DNA of 64,000 nt, from contig NZ_JBNAGA010000001.1 of NCBI RefSeq assembly GCF_049800955.1, positions 2,108,001-2,172,000 of the forward strand. Reading direction: 5' to 3'. The translations under genes were made by a program, and so were the position numbers. Below are positions 50,373 through 59,295 of this stretch, in pieces (positions within the stretch are counted from its first letter, which is position 1; each line of letters starts with the position of its first letter). The notes below the pieces were generated by a model that worked only from the letters and a program-made list of their open reading frames with translations, had not been told where the DNA came from and searched no databases. Source of the stretch: JAKVBH01 sp049800955 (GTDB lineage Bacteria; Pseudomonadota; Alphaproteobacteria; Rhodobacterales; Rhodobacteraceae).

Positions 50373-51623
50373 TCAGCCGCCAGTTTCAGCCTTATTTTCG
50401 CCCGATTGATAAACAATCCCTGTTTCCGCGCGAATTATGCGCGCGATTTGGGCACAATCCTCAAGCGTGAAGGTCAGTGGGACACGGATATCCACCACGG
50501 CGGCTAAAACCCGATCCGAAGCTGGCATCGGCTCGGAAGGCGCGTAACGCCAGTGATCGTATTTGGACGTAAACGCCACCGGCGTCTCAGCGCCGAACCA
50601 CTTGAGCTCAACGCCGCGCGCACCGCAGCGCGACACAACCTCCTGCACCTTGTCCCCGCTCCAATCGAGGAGCAAAAACTGAAAAGAAGAGCCCACGATG
50701 CTTTCTTCTCCTGGTCGCTCGACAATGGTCAAACCGGGAACGTCGCGCAGGCCGGCCTCCAGAACGCGATACCGCTCATTCCAGCGCGCCACCTGCCGGT
50801 CAAGATCCTGCAATTGCGGGCGCAGAATTGCTGCGCGCAGATTGTCCATCCGCCCCGAGATATTGGGCGTGTCGTATTTCACGCGCTCAAAAACCTCAGG
50901 TTCGGGCGCCGCGAGATGGCGTTCGTAGAGCATGTATGAGCCAGACAGCAGGATCATGCGCGCTGCCAGATCGGCATCATCGGTCACGATCAGCCCGCCC
51001 TCGCCGGAATTGACGTGTTTGTAGGTCTGACACGAATAGCACCCAATCGCCCCGACCCGCCCAGACGGCACGCCGCGCCAGGCCGCACCCATGGTGTGCG
51101 CACAATCCTCGATCACGGCGATATTGGACGCTGCGCAAATCTCCATCAGCCGATCCATGTCACACAGATGCCCGCGCATATGGCTCAAAAGCAGGACATC
51201 GGCCTGATCCGCCTTGGCCGCCAAATCATCGAGATCGATGGTCAGCGCTTCTGTCACCCCGACAAAAACGGGCTGTGCGCCAATCGCGGCAATCGCACCG
51301 GGCACTGGCGCCAGCGTGAAGGCGTTGGTCAACACCTTGTCGCCGGGCCCCACGCCCATAGCGCGCAGCGCCGTCGCCATGGCATAACCTCCTGACGCCA
51401 CCGCAAGGCAGTATTTGGCACCAGTCTGTGCGGCAAACTCCTGCTCCAGAAGGGCCGTCTCCGACAGCTCTCCCGGGCCCGTGTTATAACGATGCAAACG
51501 CCCCGATTGCATGACGGCCACAGCCGCCGCAATGGCTGTCTCCGGGATCGGTTCCTGCTGAGTGAAGTTTCCCTCAAAACGCTCGGCGTGATCGGGCGCG
51601 ACGGGTATGTCGTGGTCTTTCAT
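50373..51623 (-). CDS. DegT/DnrJ/EryC1/StrS aminotransferase family protein
   Basis: PLP-dependent sugar-aminotransferase-like enzyme, 416 aa. VIEDCAHTMGAAW is the cofactor-binding Asp region and Lys202 in CQTYKHVNSGEGGLI is the expected Schiff-base residue. Family members aminate nucleotide-linked ketosugars or act as dehydratases. No sugar-nucleotide genes are adjacent, although GlmU/GlmS and glycosyltransferases are in the window. Monocistronic; substrate unknown. Confidence 0.85.
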   Translation of the reverse strand: MKDHDIPVAPDHAERFEGNFTQQEPIPETAIAAAVAVMQSGRLHRYNTGPGELSETALLEQEFAAQTGAKYCLAVASGGYAMATALRAMGVGPGDKVLTNAFTLAPVPGAIAAIGAQPVFVGVTEALTIDLDDLAAKADQADVLLLSHMRGHLCDMDRLMEICAASNIAVIEDCAHTMGAAWRGVPSGRVGAIGCYSCQTYKHVNSGEGGLIVTDDADLAARMILLSGSYMLYERHLAAPEPEVFERVKYDTPNISGRMDNLRAAILRPQLQDLDRQVARWNERYRVLEAGLRDVPGLTIVERPGEESIVGSSFQFLLLDWSGDKVQEVVSRCGARGVELKWFGAETPVAFTSKYDHWRYAPSEPMPASDRVLAAVVDIRVPLTFTLEDCAQIARIIRAETGIVYQSGENKAETGG

Positions 51624-51688
51624 CGTCTCTTCCCTGTTTCTGCCCCTGCCACGTCAAGCGCCGGGCGGGGCCGGTCGGGTTCATGCCT

Positions 51689-52348
51689 TCACGGAACCAA
51701 TTGCGCGGCCAGAGCAGGCAGGTCGGAATAATCGTGCAAAAGCCCCTCTGGCGCAAGCGCGGCCATATCCTCGCCTGATGGCCCGAAGGTCACCAGAATG
51801 GACGGCACGCCTGCCGCCGCAGCCGTGTTGCGATCTGTATCGCTGTCCCCCACAAGGCAGGTCCGCTTTGGATCGCCATTCAGCCGACGCACCGTTTCCA
51901 CAAGAGGTGCCGGATCGGGTTTGCGAACAGGCAATGTATCCGCGCCAATGAGCGCACCAAATGCCCCGCGCGCGCCCAGCGAGGTCATGAGCGCTTCGGC
52001 AAGCCCTTCCGGCTTGTTGGTGCAAATGCCCACGGCAAATCCGTGTGACTTGAGTGTCTCGACCGCCTCCATGGCGCCATCATACAGGAAAGTGTGCTGG
52101 TCCAGCGCGGCGCCGTAGGCCTCCAGCAGTGGTTGATACCACCGCTCCACCTCGGCCTCATCACTGCGCCCCAAACGAGCAAGCCCCGTGCGCAGCATCA
52201 TCTTGCCGCCTCGAAGCGCAATGCCGGCATCCGGTGGCCCCAGCACATCGCCATGCCCCATTTGCCGAAAACAGGCATTGGCCGCAGCCAGCAGGTCCCC
52301 GGAGGTATCTGCCAGCGTTCCATCGAGGTCAAAAATCACACTGCGCAA
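51689..52348 (-). CDS. gph: Phosphoglycolate phosphatase (HAD family)
   Basis: HAD phosphatase, 219 aa. The nucleophile motif FDLDGTLADT is near the N-terminus; the Thr/Ser motif lies in GICTNKPEG, the Lys in VRKPDPAPL and the Asp pair in VGDSDTDRNTA. The start is taken as TTG 52348 because GGAGGG precedes it by 4-6 nt; an ATG at 52381 would add 11 unconserved residues. Phosphoglycolate is the usual substrate, but related HAD enzymes differ. Divergent from glmU. Confidence 0.82.
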   Translation of the reverse strand: MRSVIFDLDGTLADTSGDLLAAANACFRQMGHGDVLGPPDAGIALRGGKMMLRTGLARLGRSDEAEVERWYQPLLEAYGAALDQHTFLYDGAMEAVETLKSHGFAVGICTNKPEGLAEALMTSLGARGAFGALIGADTLPVRKPDPAPLVETVRRLNGDPKRTCLVGDSDTDRNTAAAAGVPSILVTFGPSGEDMAALAPEGLLHDYSDLPALAAQLVP

Positions 52349-52493
52349 AATACCCTCCCGGCAAGTCCATGCCCAATTCATGACAAAGTGACATGAGATG
52401 TGACGCAAGCCCCTCTTGCAGGCAAGGCGGCAGACGATAAAAGCTGACGCTGAGCAAAGTAAAAACGACACAAACACGCTGAGACACACAGAT

Positions 52494-53846
52494 ATGGGCC
52501 TTCATCTCGTTATTTTGGCAGCCGGCAAAGGCACGCGCATGCGCTCGGACTTGCCAAAGGTGCTCCATCAGGTGGCCCATGCGCCGCTCCTGATCCATGC
52601 GATGAAGGCGGGCGAGGCGCTGGACCCGCTGAGCACGATCATTGTTGCGGGCCATGGCGCGGAGGCTGTCGAAACGGCCGCCAAAGCGCACACTCCCGAT
52701 GTCCAGGTCGTTTTGCAAAACGAGCAATTGGGCACGGCCCATGCGGTAGATCAGGCGCGCGCCCAATTGAAGGATGCTGAGGGAGATGTTGTCGTGCTGT
52801 ATGGCGACACGCCCTTCATACAGCCCGAGACCATCGCCCGCATGCAGGAGGCGCGCGCGCGGCATGATATCGTTGTGCTGGGCTTTGATGCGGCCGATCC
52901 CGGCAAATACGGCCGCCTTGTCATGCAAGGCGAGCGGCTTGAGCGCATTGTCGAGTTCAAGGATGCCAATGAGAGCGAACGCGCGATCTCCTTTTGCAAC
53001 TCCGGTGTGATCCTCGCCCCGGCCAAGGTGATGTTTGAGCTTATCGCCGAGGTTGGCAATGACAATGCCTCTGGCGAATACTACCTCACCGACCTGCCTG
53101 CTCTGGCCCAAGCGCGCGGGCTCTCGGCAACCGCCGTGGCCTGCGATGAAAGCGAGACTTTGGGCGTCAACTCGCGCGCCGATCTGGCCGCCGCGGAAGA
53201 GGCCTTTCAGACCAGACAGCGCGCGACGCTCCTCGAAATTGGCGTGACATTGAGCGCGCCTCAGACGGTTCATCTGGCCCACGACACACTCATTGGCCCC
53301 GATACGATTATCGAGCAACATGTTGTCTTCGGCCCCGGCGTGACGGTGGAAAACGGCGCGCATATCCGCGCCTTCTCGCATCTTGAGGGCTGTCACGTCA
53401 GCCGCGGCGCCATTGTCGGGCCCTACGCGCGGCTGCGCCCCGGCGCGGAGATCGCCGAACACGCGCGGATTGGCAATTTCGTTGAAATCAAGAACGCAGA
53501 GATCGCCGAAGCCGCCAAGGTCAACCATCTGACCTATATCGGCGACGCCCGCGTCGGCACCCGCAGCAACATCGGCGCAGGCACCGTGACATGCAATTAC
53601 GACGGCGTGATGAAACATCATACCGAGATTGGCGCTGACACGTTTATCGGCTCGAACACGATGCTCGTCGCCCCTGTCCGCGTCGGAGATCGCGCCATGA
53701 CAGCGACGTCGTCCACGATCACAACGGATGTGCCCGATGAGGCCTTGGCAATCGGGCGCGCAAAACAAACCAACAAAGCCGGATTGGCCGTCAAGCTCTT
53801 CGAGATGCTGCGCGCCAAGAAAGCCGGTCAGGTCAAAGGCGAGTAA
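52494..53846 (+). CDS. glmU: Bifunctional GlmU (GlcNAc-1-P uridyltransferase / GlcN-1-P acetyltransferase)
   Basis: Makes UDP-GlcNAc from GlcN-1-P, acetyl-CoA and UTP; 450 aa from ATG 52494. The N-terminal pyrophosphorylase domain starts ILAAGKGTRMRSDLPKVLH. The C-terminal left-handed beta helix has hexapeptide-like repeats, e.g. GAHIRAFSHLEGCHVSRGAIVG. GlmS follows after 1 bp, so both enzymes of the pathway are cotranscribed. Confidence 0.96.
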   Translation: MGLHLVILAAGKGTRMRSDLPKVLHQVAHAPLLIHAMKAGEALDPLSTIIVAGHGAEAVETAAKAHTPDVQVVLQNEQLGTAHAVDQARAQLKDAEGDVVVLYGDTPFIQPETIARMQEARARHDIVVLGFDAADPGKYGRLVMQGERLERIVEFKDANESERAISFCNSGVILAPAKVMFELIAEVGNDNASGEYYLTDLPALAQARGLSATAVACDESETLGVNSRADLAAAEEAFQTRQRATLLEIGVTLSAPQTVHLAHDTLIGPDTIIEQHVVFGPGVTVENGAHIRAFSHLEGCHVSRGAIVGPYARLRPGAEIAEHARIGNFVEIKNAEIAEAAKVNHLTYIGDARVGTRSNIGAGTVTCNYDGVMKHHTEIGADTFIGSNTMLVAPVRVGDRAMTATSSTITTDVPDEALAIGRAKQTNKAGLAVKLFEMLRAKKAGQVKGE

Positions 53847-53847
53847 C

Positions 53848-55668
53848 ATGTGTGGAATTGTCGGATATCTGGGCAACAATGAAGCGGCGCCCATTCTCGT
53901 GGAAGCGCTCAAGCGGCTGGAATATCGAGGCTATGACAGCGCAGGCATCGCGACGGTCAATGACACGGTTCTCGACCGCCGTCGGGCGGTGGGCAAACTG
54001 GTAAACCTGTCCGATCTGCTGGTCCATGATCCCCTGCCCGGCAAATCAGGCATCGGGCACACACGCTGGGCCACCCATGGTGCGCCCTCGGTCACAAACG
54101 CCCACCCTCATCGCTCGGGCCCGGTCGCGGTTGTGCACAATGGCATTATCGAGAACTACCGTGAATTGCGCGCGGAGCTGGCCGAGCATGGCATCCCCGC
54201 CCAAACCGAGACCGACACCGAAACAGTCGCTTTGCTGACCCAACAGCATCTCGATGCCGGCATGAGCCCGCGAGACGCCGCTTTCGCGACCCTTGATCGC
54301 CTCGAAGGCGCTTTTGCGTTGGCCTTTCTGTTTGACGGTGAAGAAGACCTGATCATCGCCGCGCGCAAGGGCTCGCCTCTGGCCATTGGCCATGGCGATG
54401 GTGAGATGTTCGTAGGCTCTGACGCGATTGCGCTTTCGCCGCTCACGGACCGGATCACCTATCTGGAAGAAGGCGATCGCGCGATCCTAACGCGTTACAG
54501 CCTCGACGTGATTGATGAAGCGGGCCGGCGCGCCAACCGCATGATCAAGACCGTCTCCATCGACAGCGCATCGGCGGACAAGGGCGGCTACAAACACTTC
54601 ATGGCCAAGGAAATCGCAGAGCAGCCAACGGTCATCCAAAAAGCGCTGCAAGCCTATACCACGACCGACGGCGGCCTGACGTTCCCCGACGGTTTGCCGG
54701 ACTTCGCAGATGTAGACCGCGTTCTCATGGTCGCCTGCGGCACGGCATTTTACGCCTGCCTGACCGCCAAGTACTGGTTTGAACAGACCGCCCGCCTGCC
54801 CGTGGAAGTCGATATTGCGTCGGAGTTTCGCTACCGTGAGCCCCCGATCCCGGCGCGCACGCTGGCGATCTTCGTGTCTCAATCGGGCGAGACCGCCGAT
54901 ACGCTCGCGGCGCTGCGCTATGTCGAGGGCAAGGCCGAGAAGATCGTCGCGGTGGTCAATGTGCCCGAAAGCTCCATTGCGCGGGAAAGCGATGTGGTTC
55001 TGCCGATCCATGCCGGCGCCGAGATCGGTGTGGCCTCCACAAAAGCGTTCACCTGTCAGCTGACGGTGCTTCTCTCCCTGGCGTTGCGCGCGGCGACTGA
55101 CCGGAAGGAAATGACGCAAGACGCGCTCTCCGATACGCTCAGCCAGTTCCGCATGCTGCCCGGGCAGATCAACGATGCGCTGGTCATGTCAGGCGATGTG
55201 CAGGCGGTCAGCGCGGAGTTGGCGGAGGCGCGCGATGTCTTGTTCCTGGGTCGTGGCGTGATGTATCCTCTAGCGCTCGAAGGCGCATTGAAGCTGAAGG
55301 AAATCAGCTACATACACGCCGAAGCTTATGCATCAGGCGAACTCAAACACGGGCCCATTGCGCTCATTGATCCCAGCGTTCCTGTTGTGGTGATGGCGCC
55401 CACAGATTCTCTTTTCGACAAGACAGTTTCCAACATGCAGGAAGTCATGGCGCGCGCCGGGCGTGTGCTTTTGATCTCCGACGCCGAAGGGATCAAAACG
55501 GCAGGTGACGATGTCTGGCGGAGCCTCGCGGTGCCGTCTGTCCCGCCCATTCTGGCGCCGATCCTTTACGCGATCCCGGCGCAATTGCTGGCCTATCACA
55601 CCGCCATCACCAAGGGCACGGACGTGGACCAGCCGCGCAACCTCGCCAAGTCTGTCACCGTGGAATGA
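53848..55668 (+). CDS. glmS: Glutamine-fructose-6-phosphate transaminase (isomerizing)
   Basis: Makes glucosamine-6-phosphate from fructose-6-phosphate and glutamine; 606 aa from ATG 53848. Cys2 in MCGIVGYLG is the glutaminase nucleophile; GHTRWATHGAPS belongs to this domain. Two SIS isomerase domains follow (FVSQSGETADTLAALR) and the C-terminus ends PRNLAKSVTVE. A longer frame starts inside glmU but skips the essential Cys2. Confidence 0.97.
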   Translation: MCGIVGYLGNNEAAPILVEALKRLEYRGYDSAGIATVNDTVLDRRRAVGKLVNLSDLLVHDPLPGKSGIGHTRWATHGAPSVTNAHPHRSGPVAVVHNGIIENYRELRAELAEHGIPAQTETDTETVALLTQQHLDAGMSPRDAAFATLDRLEGAFALAFLFDGEEDLIIAARKGSPLAIGHGDGEMFVGSDAIALSPLTDRITYLEEGDRAILTRYSLDVIDEAGRRANRMIKTVSIDSASADKGGYKHFMAKEIAEQPTVIQKALQAYTTTDGGLTFPDGLPDFADVDRVLMVACGTAFYACLTAKYWFEQTARLPVEVDIASEFRYREPPIPARTLAIFVSQSGETADTLAALRYVEGKAEKIVAVVNVPESSIARESDVVLPIHAGAEIGVASTKAFTCQLTVLLSLALRAATDRKEMTQDALSDTLSQFRMLPGQINDALVMSGDVQAVSAELAEARDVLFLGRGVMYPLALEGALKLKEISYIHAEAYASGELKHGPIALIDPSVPVVVMAPTDSLFDKTVSNMQEVMARAGRVLLISDAEGIKTAGDDVWRSLAVPSVPPILAPILYAIPAQLLAYHTAITKGTDVDQPRNLAKSVTVE

Positions 55669-56378
55669 CCTTTGGCGCGACGGAAGCCCTCGCAGCGCTG
55701 GACCCGCATGTCATCCCCGGCAAAGCAGAGGAAATGGCCGCCTATCACAAGGTGAACCGGCCCTATCTGGGTGTTGCCAATCCGGTTTTGGACGAAAAGG
55801 CCCGGGAATGGCGGCGCAGCTTGTCGGTTGAGGCACGCGTGTCTCTGGCGCGCGATCTATGGGCAACAAACATCCATGAGGCGCGCATCCTTGCAGCCAA
55901 ATTGCTCACCCAAGCCCGGCTGCGGCCCGACGCCGAGGCCTGGGCGCTGATCTGCGATTGGGTGCCCAGTTTTGACGCTTGGGCTGTGGCCGATCACGCC
56001 TGCATGGCCGGTCAACGCAGGCTCACAGCCGATCCCTCCCGCCTCGATGAGGTCGCGCTCTGGACCACGTCTGAGCATATGTGGACCAAACGCGCGGCCC
56101 TTGTGATCACTTTGCCCTGGGCGAAATTGCGCAATCCCAAACCCCATGAGAGCGCTGCACAGGATCGTATACTCGGCTGGGCCGCGGGCTATCTCGATGA
56201 CAAGGCCTGGTTTATCCAAAAGGCCGTTGCCTGGTGGGTCCGCTACATGTCCAAACACGATCCGGAGAAAGCCGCAGCCTTCATTGACACCCATGGCGCG
56301 CGCATGAAGCCTTTCGCCCGCAAGGAAGCGGGGCGATTGCTCAATTCGCGAACACCTGAACCTCCGGCAGACCCGTAA
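55665..56378 (+). CDS. AlkD-like DNA alkylation repair protein
   Basis: HEAT-repeat DNA glycosylase of the AlkD type (PF08713), 237 aa. It is alpha-helical with the family-typical EAWALICDWVPSFDAWAVAD and AWFIQKAVAWWVRYMSKHDP, the latter containing the Trp-rich surface that holds the damaged base. It overlaps glmS by 4 bp (ATGA), so is cotranscribed with the glm genes. Its last 38 bp overlap the convergent lipoprotein gene. It is a different subfamily from the AlkC-type gene at 1170. Confidence 0.83.
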   Translation: MTFGATEALAALDPHVIPGKAEEMAAYHKVNRPYLGVANPVLDEKAREWRRSLSVEARVSLARDLWATNIHEARILAAKLLTQARLRPDAEAWALICDWVPSFDAWAVADHACMAGQRRLTADPSRLDEVALWTTSEHMWTKRAALVITLPWAKLRNPKPHESAAQDRILGWAAGYLDDKAWFIQKAVAWWVRYMSKHDPEKAAAFIDTHGARMKPFARKEAGRLLNSRTPEPPADP

Positions 56379-56829
56379 GCGGCGCTCCGATCAGGCGCAT
56401 GGCCGCCAGGGACAACCGGCTCCCGGCTGTTGCGGGCCCCTCGATAGGTCGCAGGGTCACGGCGGAGGACTTGCCGTTGTAGACGACGCGCCCTTGCGTT
56501 TCTTCGCGCACAAGCGGCGTTTCCAACCAGAAACCGGGCTGCGCGGGATCCCCCAGAGAGGCCACGCTGGTGCCCAGATCGCGCTCCTGTGCGACGGCAG
56601 GCGTGGCGGCGGCCGCCGCGCGGTCTTCGGCGCTTGTCGTGTCAAACTGCTCGGCGGTGCGCGCATTGACTGGCGGTGCGGGAGGCGCGGTTATGTCGAG
56701 GCTCTCAGGCCGGGCCTGCGGGCGCAGCTCCGAATCAACTTCGGGTTTGACCTCCGGCGCCGACGCGCGAGGGGCAAGCTGGGCACATGCGCACAGGGCA
56801 ATAACAGGAATCCAGACAAACTGTCTCAT
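56341..56829 (-). CDS. Secreted lipoprotein, formerly misnamed D-galactarate dehydratase
   Basis: 162 aa with an N-terminal signal and a cysteine near residue 13-15 (ALCACAQL) that could be lipidated. A Pro/Ala-rich region follows, and the conserved C-terminal block PGFWLETPLVREETQGRVV and GSRLSLAAMRLIGAPLTGL. Roseobacter homologues carry this pattern and are often called galactarate dehydratase without basis. Function unknown. Its 3' end overlaps the AlkD-like gene. Confidence 0.7.
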   Translation of the reverse strand: MRQFVWIPVIALCACAQLAPRASAPEVKPEVDSELRPQARPESLDITAPPAPPVNARTAEQFDTTSAEDRAAAAATPAVAQERDLGTSVASLGDPAQPGFWLETPLVREETQGRVVYNGKSSAVTLRPIEGPATAGSRLSLAAMRLIGAPLTGLPEVQVFAN

Positions 56830-56912
56830 TCCTCAGCCTTACGATTTTGCCTTCGGGCCTTCAATGATGCTTTGTGCTTGCCGGAGGAAACAGCGGTCCT
56901 TAGCTTGTAGAT

Positions 56913-57920
56913 ATGACAGAAAAACTCATTGATCCATTCGCGCGCCCGATTTCCTATCTCCGCGTCTCTGTGACAGACCGTTGCGACTTCCGCTGTGTCT
57001 ATTGCATGTCGGAGAACATGACGTTCCTGCCCAAGAAGGAACTTTTGACGCTGGAGGAACTTGACCGGCTCTGCACGGCGTTTGTGGATATGGGCGTCGA
57101 GAAATTGCGCATCACCGGCGGCGAGCCTTTGGTGCGCCGCGAGATCATGACCTTCTTCCGCGCCATGACCCGGCATCTGGACAGCGGCGCCCTGCGCGAA
57201 CTGACGTTGACGACCAATGGCTCGCAGCTGGAGCGCTATGCCCAGGACCTCTGGGATGCAGGCGTACGGCGCATCAACATCTCACTCGATACGCTGGATG
57301 AGGCAAAATTCTCCGACATCACGCGTTGGGGTCGCCTCGCCCAGGTCCTCAAAGGGATTGATGCCGCGCAAGCCGTCGGGATGCGGGTCAAGATCAATGT
57401 GGTGGCCCTCAAAGGGTTCAACGAAGACGAACTTCTGCCCATCACGGAGTGGTGCGCCGAGCGGGATATGGATGTGACTTGGATTGAGGTCATGCCCATG
57501 GGCGACATCGGCAACGAGAACCGCCTGGATCAATATTGGCCCCTCAAAGATCTGCGTGCCCGGCTGGCCGAGCATTACACGCTCACCGACCTGCCTGAGA
57601 GCACCGGCGGCCCTGCCCGGTATGTCCGGCTTGAAGAGACAGGCCAGAAAATCGGCTTCATCACGCCCCTGACCCATAATTTCTGCGAAAGCTGTAATCG
57701 CGTGCGCCTGACCTGTACGGGCGAATTGTTCATGTGCCTTGGGCAGGAGGACAACGCGGACCTGCGCGCCGCACTGCGCAATCATCCAGAGGACAATGCC
57801 CCGCTGGAAGACGCTATCCGTGCCGCCATCCTGCGCAAGCCCAAAGGCCATGATTTTGACTATTCGCGTCAACGGCTTGATGGGCAAATGACACGTCATA
57901 TGAGCCATACCGGCGGCTAA
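56913..57920 (+). CDS. moaA: GTP 3',8-cyclase MoaA
   Basis: Radical SAM enzyme of molybdenum cofactor synthesis that starts the conversion of GTP to cyclic pyranopterin phosphate; 335 aa. The SAM cluster is bound by C24, C28 and C31 in CDFRCVYCM; the second 4Fe-4S site has CESCNRVRLTCTGELFMC. The C-terminal GG needed for activity is present (MSHTGG). No other mo genes are next to it. Confidence 0.96.
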   Translation: MTEKLIDPFARPISYLRVSVTDRCDFRCVYCMSENMTFLPKKELLTLEELDRLCTAFVDMGVEKLRITGGEPLVRREIMTFFRAMTRHLDSGALRELTLTTNGSQLERYAQDLWDAGVRRINISLDTLDEAKFSDITRWGRLAQVLKGIDAAQAVGMRVKINVVALKGFNEDELLPITEWCAERDMDVTWIEVMPMGDIGNENRLDQYWPLKDLRARLAEHYTLTDLPESTGGPARYVRLEETGQKIGFITPLTHNFCESCNRVRLTCTGELFMCLGQEDNADLRAALRNHPEDNAPLEDAIRAAILRKPKGHDFDYSRQRLDGQMTRHMSHTGG

Positions 57921-57931
57921 GCGACACCTTC

Positions 57932-57959
57932 GGGATTTGCGTATTTTCAACCAGAAGAA
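57932..57959 (+). repeat. 28-bp intergenic element, copy 2
   Basis: GGGATTTGCGTATTTT, CAA, CCAGAAGAA. It begins 11 nt after the moaA stop codon, on the same strand as moaA. It matches the copy at 47366-47393 (minus strand) in 25 of 28 bases. Confidence 0.7.
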
Positions 57960-57980
57960 GCCGACATCGCTTGATCTGGC

Positions 57981-58778
57981 TTACGCCCATTGTGCGCCGA
58001 GGTCGTCCTTCGTTCGCGTGATCCAGTGATCTGCCAGCCAGGAGCAAGGCTTTGAGCGCCGTATAATGGATCCCGAATACCCCGTCACCGCGTCCGACAT
58101 TTTTGGCCGTCCATGGAAGCACACGACACGCGCCTCGTCGGGCAGCGTCGGAGGGCGCAGGTAATTGGTTGGGAACGGGTTGCAATCGTATTTGAAGCTC
58201 ACGACCCAAGGCTCCGGAATATAGGCGAAAGCGTCACGATCCATGCCTTTGTGCGACGTGTAGCGCTGCTCCGAGCCGCGCGCCTTCTCGACTTCGGCAT
58301 AGGGGTTTGCAGCAAGATCGTCGTAGAGAAAGCCGTGCACCGCCGGATCGAAGCGAAAAACGGACCCATGCCCTGTTGGACGTCCTTTGCGCTTTTCCGT
58401 CCAGTCATGGCGCATCGCGATCTTGCCCGGCGCCATGCTCCAGATCGGCGCCAGATCACCTGTGATGACGACATCCAGATCGAAGCCAAGCACAGGACCC
58501 TGCAGGTCCGGCACGAGACCGGGCTTGAACAGCGAAACTTTCCGCATCGCGCCCTGCCTGTTGGCCACGGCAAGGGCCTGCGCCATGGGCTCGGCAAAGG
58601 GCTCGACAGGCAGGTCCAAGACTTCGATGTCAGGATGCAGCCCATCGGCATGTTCCGTCATGCACATGAAGCGAATGTCATGGGCGAGATTGCGACGCAC
58701 CCCGGAATAGAGCCTGTTGACATATTCAGGCCCGAACAGCGTGCCCCACTTGATACACATGATGTTGGCTTGCGCCAT
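57981..58778 (-). CDS. Glycosyltransferase-like protein
   Basis: 265 aa from ATG 58778. It looks like a GT-A fold sugar transferase: NIMCIKWGTLFGPEYVNRLY at the N-terminus, a DxD-type motif in GFDLDVVITGDLAPIW, and a later HGSVFRFDP and VVCFHGRPKM region. The donor and acceptor are unknown. It is monocistronic, convergent with moaA. Confidence 0.7.
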   Translation of the reverse strand: MAQANIMCIKWGTLFGPEYVNRLYSGVRRNLAHDIRFMCMTEHADGLHPDIEVLDLPVEPFAEPMAQALAVANRQGAMRKVSLFKPGLVPDLQGPVLGFDLDVVITGDLAPIWSMAPGKIAMRHDWTEKRKGRPTGHGSVFRFDPAVHGFLYDDLAANPYAEVEKARGSEQRYTSHKGMDRDAFAYIPEPWVVSFKYDCNPFPTNYLRPPTLPDEARVVCFHGRPKMSDAVTGYSGSIIRRSKPCSWLADHWITRTKDDLGAQWA

Positions 58779-58975
58779 GTCTTGCCCCTTGTCGGCTCTT
58801 GTCACGGCCCGTCTAGCGCGGTTCCGCGCGACACGCCAGCATGCCGCAAAACAGGCATGTTTGATCCGGATGCAGATTCCCCTGTTTTATTGGCTTGCCA
58901 AGACTGGCCTCGCTGAAGTAACCCGTTAGCGTTAACATTGCTGCGCCGCAGCATATATAGCTACCTGGAGGACCC

Positions 58976-59242
58976 ATGAGCACCAAAGACATTACCGACG
59001 CGATGATCGCGGAAGCTGCATTTTACATCTGGCAAGAAGAGGGGCAGCCCGACGGTCGGGCAGACGCGCATTGGACTCAGGCAATTGAGCGCCTGAAATC
59101 CGCACAGCCCACGCCAAAGGCCCGCAAAGCGCCTGCCAAAAAAGCAGCGGCGAAACCAAAGGTGGCATCCACCAAGGCAAAAGCGCCCGCAACCCGCAAA
59201 AAAGCAGCGAGCAAATCCAAAGCAGAAGCGACCGCTAACTAA
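58976..59242 (+). CDS. DUF2934 protein with Lys/Ala-rich histone-like tail
   Basis: 88 aa. The first 40 residues match DUF2934 (AEAAFYIWQEEGQPDGRADA and HWTQAIERLK). The rest is Lys/Ala/Pro-rich (KARKAPAKKAAAKPK and ATRKKAASKSK), as in histone H1-like or AlgP tails, so it may bind DNA or RNA. GGAGG precedes the ATG by 6 bp. Function unknown. Confidence 0.8.
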   Translation: MSTKDITDAMIAEAAFYIWQEEGQPDGRADAHWTQAIERLKSAQPTPKARKAPAKKAAAKPKVASTKAKAPATRKKAASKSKAEATAN

Positions 59243-59254
59243 GAGGTTGCAGTG

Positions 59255-59280
59255 CCGGGGGCCACGCGCCGCGCCCCCGG
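59255..59280. terminator. GC hairpin between DUF2934 gene and M20 operon
   Basis: CCGGGGGC (59255-59262) and GCCCCCGG (59273-59280) form an 8-bp stem with a 10-nt loop between convergent genes. No U tract, so termination efficiency is uncertain. Confidence 0.4.
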
Positions 59281-59295
59281 GACAATCACCTGAGA

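Noticed and set aside
52329..53912. Leftward frame of 527 codons
   Set aside because: It is antisense to glmU and glmS starts; no start signal and no conserved sequence.
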